From positions 1 through 64,000 of the forward strand of contig MU623395.1 in NCBI GenBank assembly GCA_025201765.1: a stretch of 64,000 nucleotides of DNA. The letters run 5' to 3'. This document shows, in pieces, positions 1 to 11,649 of the stretch. Under the pieces are notes generated by a model. It saw nothing but the letters and a program-made list of their open reading frames with translations, did not search any database and was not told where the DNA came from. The DNA is from Daldinia sp. FL1419. Taxonomy: Eukaryota; Ascomycota; Sordariomycetes; Xylariales; Hypoxylaceae. Every line of letters starts with the position of its first letter. Position 1 is the stretch's first letter. The position numbers and the translations under genes are program-made.

Positions 1-522
1 ATAAAAAATCAATATCTAATTAATAAAAATAAAATAAAATAAATTTAATAAATTAAATACATTTATCAGAATCTACCCTATATAAATATCAAAATTTACC
101 TTATAAAGATAATAATAAAAAATCGGAAAAATCTCGGATAAATTATTTTATTTAATATCTGAATTAAAAATTTAAATTAGAAAATATGGGCCCTTACAGA
201 TTAATATTAATTCCGATACACAGGTTTATATATAATATACAGAAATTTATTAATCTTTTTTTAAAAAATCAAAAAAAAAATCGGAAAAATCCCAAATAAA
301 TTATTTTATTTAATATTTTAACTAAAAATTTAAATTAAAAAATATAAACCCTTGCAGATCAATATTGGTTCCAATGCACGAATTTATATATATTATATCC
401 AAATTTATTAAACTTTTTTTATAAAATCCAAAAAAAATCAGAAAAATCTCGAATTAACTTTATAATTATAATATTTATTATTAAAATTTAATTAAAAAAT
501 ATAGACCTTTATGGATTAATAT
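1..522. repeat. AT-rich tandem array, period about 158, split by an LTR element
   Basis: Very AT-rich DNA. A recognisable block starting AATCGGAAAAATC recurs at about 121, 279 and 437 (variant AATCAGAAAAATC), each followed at equal spacing by a CCCTT-GATTAATATT-CCGATACAC type segment. The period is therefore 158. The third unit is interrupted at 522 by the LTR element, and its missing part (ATCTGTTCCGATACACGG) resumes at 6743. Differences between units are nearly all transitions, as in RIP. No coding potential remains. Confidence 0.75.
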
Positions 523-737
523 TGTTGGGCTAAATGTATGTATAAGAGAAATAACAGCGAAAGCAAGTAATAAATAAAATAATGTAGTAAAATTTATATA
601 TTTATAAATCCTAAGGAGGAGAGTTATTTATTTTAAATTTAATAAATTTAAAATCCTTATATATATAATATATTAATTATGTAATATTTCTTTTATTTAT
701 TATAAAGGTTTATAATATTTAATAATATATAATTATT
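523..737 (-). repeat. LTR of the copia element (3' LTR in element orientation)
   Basis: Aligns end to end with 6524-6739. Shared blocks include AATAAATAAAATAATGTA and ATATATTTATAAATC. The differences are almost all C/T or G/A. It begins TG at 523 immediately after the AATAT duplication. Confidence 0.83.
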
Positions 738-2058
738 ATTTATTTTATTTTTTTTTGTAAGTAGTAAATTGTAAATTATTATTAATTTCTTATTTTATTT
801 AATTTTTTAGATGTAAGTTAATTTAATTATTTTTTATTAGTATTTTTATAGTTTTATTAGGGGAGGCTTTTATTATTGTATTAATTGAATTATAAGTTCT
901 GTGGATTTAGTGAATATTGTTTATTTTTCTATTCTTATATAATTATTTTAAAGTTATAAGGTTTATTATTAATTTTTTTTTATTAATAGTATTTATTTAT
1001 ATTAAGTATTGGTATAGGGAGAATAAGTTGATATAAAGAATGAGAGGAGTTTTAAGAAATGAGAGATGTTTTAGTATAGTGTTAATAATATAATGTATGA
1101 TATATTTTATATTAAAATTTTAAATTATATTATATATTTTGTTAATAAGTACACTGTAAGTGATGTGTTTGTATTTGGTGGATGATTAATGGATTATATT
1201 ATTGGTAATTTTAATTTTATTGTTTTGGTTTGTTGGTTTTTTGTTGTTTAAAATGATAATATATTTAATTTATAAATTAAAATTTTTATTATTTGTAAAT
1301 AAGTTGTTAATAAAAATATATAAATAGAGGTTTTGGGGGTTTAGTTTAATGTATTTAAGTTTATGGATTTTATTATCCATTTATTAGGTAATTTTAATAT
1401 TTAAAGCCTTAACTTCCTTAATTTTTAGTTCTTAATGTTAAATAATAATTAAATAATTAAAAGTTATTTTGGGTTAATATATAAAAATAATATAAGTTTT
1501 TCAAGCCTTTTATTTTATAAATTTATTAATTATATTTATAGTTTTAATATTTAATGGTTTAAATTTTTTAACTTAATTTTTCTGGGTAGTTAAGATTTTG
1601 TAATTGTTGTTATAAATTGTGATATAAATGTTATTAAAATCTTCTATTCTTTTATTTAATATTTTTTAAGGATGTATTTTAATATTAGTTTTATTAAATA
1701 TTTTATTTTTAATTATAAAAAATTTTATAATACTAATATTAAGGGTATTATTTATTTGTAGATTAATGATTTTGAAGGGTTTTGAATTGGTGATTAATAA
1801 ATAGGGGTTAAATGTTAAAGATTTTATATGTAATTTGCGTTGGTGGTATTAAAAATAAATTTTAAATTAATATATATTAGATTTAATAAATCTATATAAC
1901 AGTTTTATAATATATAATAATATTCTTTCAAAATATTTATTTTTTAATTTAATTAATAAATGCATGTAGATTATTTATTATATTGGTATTTTGGATTGGG
2001 TATATGCTATAATAATATTTCATATTATAATTTTCATTCCTTATTAATATAGGAATAA

Positions 2059-2157
2059 TGTTAGAGTTAGTATAAAATATTAACTAATTTTTTGGATAAT
2101 AAATATGTAAATTATAATAAATTCTTTATTAAGATTATCATAACCTTAGATTATTAA
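2059..2157 (-). pseudogene. Relic of copia reverse transcriptase (RVT_2)
   Basis: Minus-strand reading gives 33 codons containing LII-stop-GYDN-NKEFI and FIIQKIS-stop-YFILTLT. If stops and substitutions are undone as C-to-T changes, the spacing fits the fungal copia pattern of LVVQ-Y-D followed by PTIQR-SQR and IL-LA. This is pattern recognition from memory, not an alignment. Confidence 0.6.
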
Positions 2158-2541
2158 TCTTGATTTCTTATATAAAAAGGGAATATTTTTGCCCTTAATT
2201 TCATAAATCATTTATAACTTAAATAACATTATACCTTAATATATTATTAAATTATACATCTCTAATTATAAAATACCATCCTTAAATAAGATATTTAATT
2301 TTTTTAAATTTAATATTTTATATAGTTTTCCAAATGTAACTATTTTTTTATTTATTTATAATTAAAAGATTAGAGTAAAATTAATCCATTTTTTATTAAA
2401 AAGATATATTATGGTTATATAAAAGAAATTATTAACATATATAAACTTTTCTTTTAAAATAAATTTATAATTATTAAGGTTAAAATTGAATTTAAGTAGT
2501 TTGAACCTTAATTATTTAATAGGTATAAATATTTCTTTTAA

Positions 2542-2688
2542 TTATACATAAAGTTTGACATAAGAGTTCCTAAATGTAGATATTCTATTAAATATATTTG
2601 AAGTAATAGTCACATTTTTATCAATAATTACAATTACTTTATAAGAACCTTTCCAACCACCTTTCTTTTGATAGATTAAAATTTTGTT
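2542..2688 (-). pseudogene. Relic of copia Pol linker between integrase and reverse transcriptase
   Basis: A 49-codon minus-strand stretch, open to a TAA, reads QKKGGWKGSYKV and later STFRNSYVKLYV. Fungal copia polyproteins carry a segment of the form KxGWxGPYK followed by TxFRSTxVKPY between integrase and reverse transcriptase, which this matches in order and spacing. It lies upstream (in element orientation) of the reverse-transcriptase relic, as expected. Confidence 0.6.
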
Positions 2689-5600
2689 ATTTATTAAGAA
2701 TAATATAAATAAAATCTTTTAAATATTCAAATTATTTCTTATATTTAAAACATTTTTAATTAATTATTATAATTTAATTTTTTTAATTTTAATTATTACC
2801 TTTTAAACAACTTATATTTTTATGGTTTAAGAAGGGGTAAGTAATAAATCCATATTAATTTTAGGATATACATTAAAAATTAAAAGGGTAGGGATTAAGC
2901 TATCTAGGTTAGCAATATTATTTACTACCTTAACAATCATCTATAATTGTAATACTTTTAAATTAAAGCTTTAAAACTTATCCATAATAATTTCATAAAT
3001 TTTATAAATAGGGCTATAATATTCTTTTACTTTACTAATAAACTAATAAGTTTTTATTAATATTTAATAATAAATAATTCCTGTAATACATACCTTATTT
3101 TTAAATTTAATATTATTGAAGTTAATATTAATATTATAAATAATTATATTAGGGGATTTAAAGTAGGTATTAATTTAACACTATTTGAATATTTTTTAAA
3201 TCTTTTTAATTAAAATTATCTTCATAAAACATATTATTTGGAATTTAATAATTATATTAATTATATATAAAATAAGACATTCGTTAAAATATATAATATT
3301 AATAATTATTTTATAATTAAAATTTAAATTAGGATCTTTTAAATTAAATTTAAATTATTATAAAACTTTACCTTTAATTTAATAATAATAATAAAATTTA
3401 TTAATTTTTTTAATATTATTAATATCAATATCATAACCTACTTTATCTAATAAAATATATAGTTTATTAACTAATAAATAATTGAAATAAATATGTAATT
3501 ATTATAATTTAATTTTTATAAAAAAAATAATATTTTTAAAATGAAATTATAAATATTTTTATTTTTATATAACCTTAATTATTATATTATTTTTATAAAT
3601 TAATTAATTAATTACATTATTAAAATATATTTTTAATTAATTTATATTTTTAAGAAAAAAAAAGAACGAAATATTGGTTTCTATAATATAAAAATTTATT
3701 TAATTAATAAATATATTAATAATAATTGTTTTAAGCAATTTAATAAATAATCCATTACTAAATTTAATATTAACTTCTCCAATTTGGTTGGTATTTATTT
3801 TCAAATTCTTATCCAAATATTTATTAATAAAAATAAAATATTAACCTTTCCTAATAATTAATATATAAATTGCTTTAATATTAGGTATAATATCTTAAAA
3901 TATATTCTTAATGTACTTATCTAAAATAAAAATGGAATCTTATTTTAAATTATTAAATAAAAAAAGGCTATTAATATAATATTAAAAAACTTAATTAAAT
4001 AAATAAATTATAATTATAAATAATTTATTATTATTATTTAAATTAATTTATAAATTAATTTCTTTATTTTCTAATTAATCAATCTCTAAATTTATATTTG
4101 TAAATCTTTTATAATTAATTAAAAATATTAAATAGTTCTTCTTAAAAGAGCTTTTTCTAGTTTTTTATTCTTTTTTAACTTTCTTACATTTATATTTTAG
4201 ATATATAATAGATTAATATCTTTTCTTCTTACATACCTAACAACAGCGCTTCCATACTTTTAAAAATTGTTTGAAATTATATTTATTATTTTTATTATTA
4301 TAATAATATTTATATTTAATATAAAATATATTATCCTTGTAATTATTATTTTTTTTAATTATAAATTACTTTATTCTTTTTATTGAATTATGGTTTTTAA
4401 TTAATGTTTGAAATTTATTAGTTAATTCTTCAATTTGGATTACTAATTCAAAAAAACCAAATTGGAATTTAGGTAGTGATTGGTAAGTATGTTGAATTGT
4501 TGTTATAAGCTGCTACTCTTTTTTAAATTCCAGATCAAACGTTTTTTGATATAGTAATAGTTTATTGATAAGGTTTTTAAGAATTTAAATATTACTTTTC
4601 CCTTAATTCTACTTTTTTATTTTAATATTTAAAAAAATTATAGTAATTTAATTACGATAATATTAAATCTTATTTTATTTAATATTAAAATGTTGTTTTA
4701 TAGTTAAATATATATTTGTAAAATATTAATATTAAAGAACCTTGTAGATGAAATATAATATTGTTCTTTTAGAAAAAATAGTGGAGAATAGGGTATGGAA
4801 TTATGTCTATTGTATCCCTCTTAAGTAATATATATTTAAGAAGAATTAAAACTTATTTTTAAGGATGTTGTATGGTTTATTTGTATAATTAAGTTCTTTA
4901 TTTTAAATTTTTTTGAAGTGGTTTATTATAATAAATGGATATATTTTATTGGGTATTTGTTGGGGAAGAATCTTATAAAAAGCTTAATAATGAGTGTTTC
5001 TAATTGGTATAAGGGTTTATTTAAATAGGTTACTTATAAGCCTAAATAATTGTGCCATTAGGTAGGAGGAATTGTAGTTTTTATTGGGTTGGTTTTTTGC
5101 GTTTAGTTGTGAAGGTGGTTTTAAAGGTAAAAATGGATTAGTTAGTGGCGGTTTAGGGGGTTTAAATCTGTTTTTTGGAGGGGGAGGGAATTATTATTGT
5201 TTTTGTATAAGATTAATATTATAATTAAAGTTATTCCCTAATATTAGGTAAAATAAAGGAAATCTTTATAAAATAAGAGGAGGAGGAGGGGGTATAATAT
5301 GTGTTGGTCATTAATTATTTTAATTTTTTTATTAAAATAATAAATATTGAATATTTAATATTTTTTATTAGTTAGTTAAATATTAAGAAGTTAATATTTT
5401 TTATTAATTAAGTAGATATTAATAATTTGGTGTTTGTTATTAAGGGAGTGGATATTGTTAAATTAATATTTTTTATTAATTTTAATTAATATATAATATA
5501 TTAGGATAGGGCAAAAAAAATTATTATTATAATTAATATTATAAGGGAAAAGTAGGTTATTTTTTATAGGAAATAATTAATATATATTGTAATTAAGTAA

Positions 5601-6523
5601 TAAATATATTGAGAGGGGTAGTATTAAAATTAAAAATATAATTTAAATATAAAATTTAATTTATAAATATTATTAAATTAAAAATTTTTAATTATTATTA
5701 TATTAATATTCTTAAACCTATAAAACAAATAAAATTAAAGTAAACTATTCCCTTATCAATTTTATGGATTAAGATTTTCTATGTTGTTACTATTAGCTAT
5801 TTTAATTTAACTTCTTTAAATTCTTTGTAATTCCACAGGGGTAATTTATTTTTAATCAAAAGAAATTTAAAAATTACAAAGAAATTAATATTATTTTTTC
5901 CTACGTATATGTTTTTTCTTATTAATATTATTTTTAATATTAATCAAATTTACCTTAATAATTTTGTAAAATTTATATCCAAAAAATTTTTAAAATATTC
6001 CTTAAATTCATCCAATGCTTTATTAGTTATTCAAATGTAAATTTGGTCCCAATTAATTTCTTCTTAATCAACTAGAGCATATAATATCCAAATTACTTTT
6101 TATTATATTATAATATTTTTAAAATTTATTATTTTAAATTTTATTAATTTATAATTAAATTATTATATTAGTATAGGTTGTTTGGGGATATACTTAAATA
6201 ATTTTTTTAACTTATTTATATTTTCTTAGTTAAAAAAGACTTTATTATTAAAGGATTGGCCTTAAACTGAATTTTTTAGTTACTTTCCTTATAATATTAT
6301 AAAATAAAAAAATAATAAATTTTAATTGTAATAAAATAATAGGAATTCAAAAGAAAATTTTTATAATAATGTAAAATAATAATAATTTATTATAAAAAAG
6401 GGGTTTGGTAAAAGATGAGGTGTTGTTATCATTTATATTGTTATAATAAAATCTTCCAAATTTATCGTAATAATAACTCTTCCTTATTAATTTATATTAC
6501 TATATTTAAGTAATATTAATTAA

Positions 6524-6739
6524 TATTGGGTTAAATGTATATATAAAAGAAATAATAATAAAAATAAATAATAAATAAAATAATGTAATGAAACTTATAT
6601 ATTTATAAATCTTAAAGAAAAAAATTATTTATTCTAAACTTAACAAATTTAAAACCCTTATATACACAATATGCTAATTATGTAATACCTCTTTTGCTTG
6701 CTATAGGGGTCTATGATGCCTGATAGCATACAACCATCA
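6524..6739 (-). repeat. LTR of the copia element (5' LTR in element orientation)
   Basis: The less mutated partner of 523-737. Its last 70 bases keep normal base composition (for example GCCTGATAGCATACAACC), so one end escaped mutation. It is followed by the AATAT duplication at 6740-6744. Confidence 0.83.
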
Positions 6740-6957
6740 AATATCTGTTCCGATACACGGAATTATAATAATTATTAATTTTTATTTAATTCTTATATAA
6801 CTTTTATAATATTTATCCAAATTACATATAAAATATATTATTATTTTAATTAAATTTTATTTAATTTAAATAAATTTTTTTTATATTTTATTTTAATTTA
6901 TTTTAATTTAATTTTTCAAATTTTATTTTTATTATTATTTTATTCAATTTATTAAAA

Positions 6958-7131
6958 AAAAGTTTTTTAGTTTTTTTAGTTTTTTTAGTTAGTTTAGTTA
7001 CTAAAAACTAATACTAAAAATACTAAAAACTAATTAGTTTTTAGTTTTCTTAGTTTTTAGTATTTTAGTTTTTAGTTTTTAGTTTTTAGTTTTTAGTAAC
7101 TAAGAAAAACTAATTAGTTACTAACTAATTT
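6958..7131. repeat. TTTTTAG low-complexity array with inverted segments
   Basis: Runs of TTTTTAG or TTTTTTTAG on the plus strand are interrupted by stretches of the complement (CTAAAAA, ACTAATACTAAAAATAC). The array forms the exact edge between AT-rich DNA and normal-composition DNA at about 7132. Purpose unknown. It could fold into long hairpins. Confidence 0.7.
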
Positions 7132-8033
7132 TGCAACCCTGGATACAACTCAACTTGTACAGTACATCTCTCTACGACCTTTCGCATGACGACTTGTAAC
7201 AAAGCACGCCTTGCCTGATATGGTCCGAGTCCACCCAATGACGCAGGTGGATAGACGTATGTGGGTCACATACGTTCCAACTGTTCCGGGCAACCAGATG
7301 CTTGAGGCAGCAACCACTGATGACACAAGCAGGTACAAACTCAACGCCACCGGGGCGGATTGTTTCACATCCAATCAAGCGTGGGACTTGAGTATTAATC
7401 CGTTCCGTAACAGTTAAGGGGCTTTGCGAGGTACCCCGAATTTAGAGGGCAGTCCGTACTGTACAAACAAAATCAATAGTTTCTTTCCAAAGCGCTGAAG
7501 TAAGCTGCAAGCTGTTACAGAATCAATAACATGTGACCTAATATTCGCGTTCGCATGTTAGATGGTTTTTGGGTCTTATTCTTATTTTTCTCATGTAAGA
7601 GGCAATATGAAAAAATTTTCAATCGCTCATACAACAGATGGTGCTGCGTCTAAATCCGATAGATCTTTAGGTAAGTTTGGTATGCCTGGACCTTATGTAT
7701 TACTTATAACTAACTAACTACGATAATCGTTAGTTTCGAGTGCATGCTGCAATCAGATACCTTACGTATTAGCCCATATAAATCATTTATAAATGGCATT
7801 TATCCATTCTCCATATCCTACTGCTGTTACTCGAGTCAGATTTTTAAGTTTCGTTTCCCAAACTTCAAAGCCATGTTTTACCTAGGCGCTCGGTATGCTT
7901 GAGCCGGACACGTACCAATATTACCGGAAGAAGGAACCTTCATTCCTCCGTATCAAGCGAACGTTATTAGACACTACTTGAGTAGGAAATTGCGTGTCCC
8001 CGATGTTAGCTCTTCACTCAAGACTAGACTAAT

Positions 8034-8087
8034 ATCATCATCATGAAATACAATTATCATGAAATACGATCATCATGAAATACAAGC
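8034..8087. repeat. Three-copy tandem repeat, unit ATCATCATGAAATAC
   Basis: Three near-identical 16-18 bp units ending CATGAAATAC lie head to tail. No coding context. Confidence 0.7.
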
Positions 8088-8162
8088 GTAAGGTCATATA
8101 AATGCCAGAGTTGTATAATTACCCTCTAGGATATATTACTACAGTATTACCGGCAAGTCCAT

Positions 8163-8195
8163 GCCTACCTAGGGGTACCTAGGTAGGTAATAGGT
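8163..8195. repeat. TAGGTACCTA-type palindromic run
   Basis: Consists of CTACCTAGG, GGTACCTAGG and TAGGTAATAGGTA. The same vocabulary recurs at 12261-12299, 20321-20358, 37219-37238, 38110-38163, 50973-51000, 54368-54393 and 63203-63225. Confidence 0.7.
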
Positions 8196-9367
8196 ATGAT
8201 GACCTATTATAAGAATAGGGTGTTATATCTAGATCTTCTAAGACAACAATACAACATTCTTACTTGGCTTGCGTGTAACCACATCGGCAATTTTCGACGT
8301 CAATTCTCTATCAGTTTACTTACCTAAGTTATTACAATTACCTAGGTATGCATCCATCGTTTAATATTATTGTGTCCCCGTGGGTACAGCCTTGTCGTCT
8401 GAGGCATGTCAATGTTATATGATTAATGAATGAATGCTTTATCTACGCTTAGAGATAAACTACTAGTTATATAAACCATATTCATATTGTCTGAAAATCC
8501 ATATATACTATGTCCAATGAACGGAAAGCGTTACAACTATAATTTTGAATATAAAGACCATCACATTTATACGGTCACCAATATGGTGCCAATGCCTTTG
8601 AAATTTATCTTTTGTCGAACACGCAGATACACAAGAATGCTTTGCGCTTACATCAGTCGTTAAAATCTCACAGCTTCATCCTATCAAGACGTTGTATAAT
8701 GCTCGATTTGTCCGTCGATTTCCATGCTTTCGTGTTGATACATAACGAATATTCAAGGGCGATGAAGCTGAAAAGAGCACACCGTAATAGCGCATCGTCA
8801 CAGTAAGTGTAGGAACATTGATGAATGCGATGATTCGCCGACTTCGGTGCGGATTCTTCAGTGGGAGCGCTAAGTAGATTAGCCCTATTAGCATCCTAGA
8901 GGCTAAGCTACTCCGCCAATAACTCCGGATCCTAGCCAGCTTAGAGTAAGCAAACAGGGGCCAAGTAGGAGCGTAAGCAGAGAAGAAATTTATTTAGGCT
9001 GCCCGCTAGGTACCCGGTTATCACCTATCAACCACCTATCAGGCGCCTATTCACCCCGCCGTTAGTGCCACTATTAGCACCGTCTAGACTCCTTGGTAGG
9101 TACTTGAGAGGTATTACTTAAGAGAAAAACCCCACCAAACCCCAATCGGAGGAGAAGAAAAATATTATTCCCTCCTCTTCGCCATCCCACCTTTCGTAAT
9201 CCTTCTTCCTTCTACTACTTCTTAAACTTACCCTTTCTTAATCCGTTCTTCAGTCCAGGTATAAGAAAAGAACCCTTACCAACTCTTACTGGAGCAAGAG
9301 CTTATTTCACTTCATCTTCTCCTTCGTTCTTAAATTTGTAGTCGAATAAATATTCGATCTTCATACA

Positions 9368-11002
9368 ATGGCTGCTAACGGTTCTACCTACGCTCTGTCC
9401 CAAGAGCACAAGGACGTCAGTAACGCCACTTGGATATCCGATTGATCGTGAGAATAATCGTACTGACTCCCCGATAGTTACTAGAGAAGTCTCTGCTCGA
9501 CTCTGACCCTGAGGTTGCGGAGATTATGGTAAGTCTCTTATTCAGAGTCAATTGAAATCATGACTGACTCGCTGGCCGATATAGAAAAAGGAAATCCAAC
9601 GACAGCGGGAGTCTATCATCTTGATTGCCTCTGAAAATGTTACTTCGCGTGCCGTATTCGATGCCCTAGGCTCTCCTATGTCCAACAAGTACTCCGAAGG
9701 TTACCCCGGTGCTCGATACTACGGTGGAAACCAGCACATAGACCAGATTGAGCTTCTCTGCCAGAAGCGTGCTCTTCAGACCTTCCACCTTGACCCGGAA
9801 CAATGGGGTGTTAATGTTCAGTGCCTCAGCGGCAGCCCCGCAAACTTACAGGTTTACCAAGCTATCATGCCTCCTGGAGGACGATTGATGGGTCTTGACC
9901 TCCCCCACGGTGGCCATTTGAGTCACGGATACCAGACCCCTTCCAGGAAGTAAGTAATTATTTCAGATACCTAGGTATGTTAACAATCAACGGCTAACCT
10001 TTTTATCACAGGATCTCGGCAGTTTCTACCTACTTCGAGACCATGCCCTACCGGGTAAACCTCGATACCGGTATCATTGACTACGACAGACTGGAGGAAA
10101 ATGCTCAATTGTTCCGCCCTAAGGTTCTCGTCGCTGGTACTTCCGCCTACTGCCGTGAGATTGACTACGCGCGTATGAGGAAGATTGCCGATTCGGTCGG
10201 AGCCTACCTTGTTGTTGACATGGCCCATATCTCCGGTCTAATCGCCGCTGAAGTCATCAAATCTCCTTTCCCCCACGCTGACATTGTTACCACCACAACT
10301 CACAAGTCGCTCCGCGGGCCCCGTGGCGCCATGATCTTCTTCCGGAAGGGTGTCCGTAGCACCGACCCTAAGACCGGCAAGCAAACTCTCTACGACTTAG
10401 AACCTGCTATCAACTTCTCGGTCTTCCCTGGCCACCAGGGTGGTCCTCACAACCACACCATCACTGCCCTAACCGTTGCTTTGAAGCAAGCTCAGACTCC
10501 TGAGTTCAAGGCATACCAGGAGAAGGTTGTATCCAACGCCAAGACACTAGAGAACAAATTCAAGGCTCTTGGTTACAAATTGGTATCAGACGGTACCGAC
10601 TCCCACATGGTTCTCCTTGATTTGAGACCCCAGGCCGTGGATGGCGCACGCATTGAAGCCGTCCTAGAGCAGATCAACATTGCTTGCAACAAGAACGCTA
10701 CTCCCGGTGACAAGTCTGCGTTGACGCCTTTCGGTATTCGCATTGGAACGCCGGCTATGACCTCCCGTGGCTTCGGAGAGCAGGACTTCGAGCGTGTTGC
10801 TGGTTACATCGACGAGAGCATCAAGATCGCCAAGGAGATCCAGAATAGCCTGCCCAAAGAAGCCAACAAACTCAAGGACTTCAGAGCTAAGCTTTTCGAG
10901 GGCGGCAACGCCAGGATCAACGATCTCAGGAAGGAAATCTCTTCCTGGTCCCAGACTTTCCCTCTTCCCGTTGAGGGATGGAGACTGGATGCGGGCATCT
11001 AG
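9368..11002 (+). CDS. SHM2: Serine hydroxymethyltransferase, cytosolic
   Basis: Interconverts serine plus tetrahydrofolate with glycine plus 5,10-methylene-tetrahydrofolate using PLP, feeding one-carbon metabolism. Exons 9368-9415, 9478-9528, 9585-9949 and 10012-11002 give 484 residues, the usual length for the fungal cytosolic form. The protein begins MAANGSTYALSQEHKD and then joins LLEKSLLDSDPEVAEIM. Family signatures are visible: the ASENVTSRAV segment, the SNKYSEGYPGARYYGG substrate region, the VVDMAHISGL strand with the PLP aspartate, and TTTTHKSLRG with the PLP lysine at about residue 253. No mitochondrial presequence is visible, so I infer the cytosolic isozyme. The first donor is GTCAGT, weaker than the others (GTAAGT), but the join reproduces the family sequence. 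The leader is pyrimidine-rich. Confidence 0.95.
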
Positions 11003-11649
11003 TGTCCTGCGCATGTGAATGAATTACGATGAACCGGGGAGTTATTGTTCAACATATAGATTTGAGGGCGAAAAAAGGGGCAACTCAACTTTTCTCTGGT
11101 TTGTGGAAACGGGCTAGGCTTCATTAAGGAAAACAGTATGACAAGAGAGAACAGTTGCATGCATTCATCAGGCGTTGCAAATATCATAAGAGCTTCGGAG
11201 TTTGGTATAGCTCTGGGGTCTGGGTCATCGGCGGCACTGCTTCAACGCAGTATATCATAGGGAACTTATATCCATTCAATATTTCCGTAGATAATAAGGA
11301 TGCTTGGATGCCCTTTCCAGGGTAAATCCGAATAAAGTTAGCTACATGAAAGTAACCATAGCACCCATCCCCCGAATGTATCAGCCTTGAAAATCAAAGT
11401 GCCTACCTTAGTCATAATAACGCAAATAGGCAATGTGCCATACCTCCAAGCCCACTCCATCCATCACGTCATCTAACAGTCGCCAGCCCACATTACAAAT
11501 CCACTGGTATCTTTACCTCTCCATGACATCCACCAACGCATTGGAAATTTCACTGTTAGATACTAGGTTAACTAAATAGTATTTTATTATCCAACCTTCT
11601 TTATTTTCGGGAATATCCGAAATAATAAATAGTACAACGTTCAATTACC
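11003..11649. other. Intergenic, SHMT 3' side and GST promoter
   Basis: No open frame of interest. It contains the SHMT 3' UTR and the promoter of the following gene. I see no repeat or RNA gene. Confidence 0.6.

Larger units (their letters stand above)
523..6739 (-). mobile_element. RIP-degraded Ty1/copia LTR retrotransposon
   Basis: Two direct repeats of about 215 bp (523-737 and 6524-6739) begin TGTTGGG/TATTGGG and end TTA/TCA, consistent with TG...CA termini. The 5-bp target duplication AATAT lies at 518-522 and 6740-6744. On the minus strand two coding relics read as copia Pol: a segment with KKGGWKGSYK (2542-2688) and a reverse-transcriptase segment resembling the copia pattern around Q-G-Y-D-KEF and I-Q-(stop-prone) residues (2059-2157). 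Stops are everywhere and differences are transitions. The 5' LTR is therefore the right-hand one. Element length about 6.2 kb. Copia assignment rests on two short peptide relics that I compared from memory. Confidence 0.85.
7140..9367. other. Gene-free stretch upstream of SHMT
   Basis: I see no gene here. Open frames of 60-75 codons exist on both strands but have no recognisable family, no splice continuity and no codon bias. The stretch contains a short tandem repeat at 8034-8087, a TAGG/CCTA palindromic run at 8163-8195 and, just before the SHMT start, a pyrimidine-rich leader (about 9160-9260) typical of highly expressed fungal genes. Confidence 0.6.
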
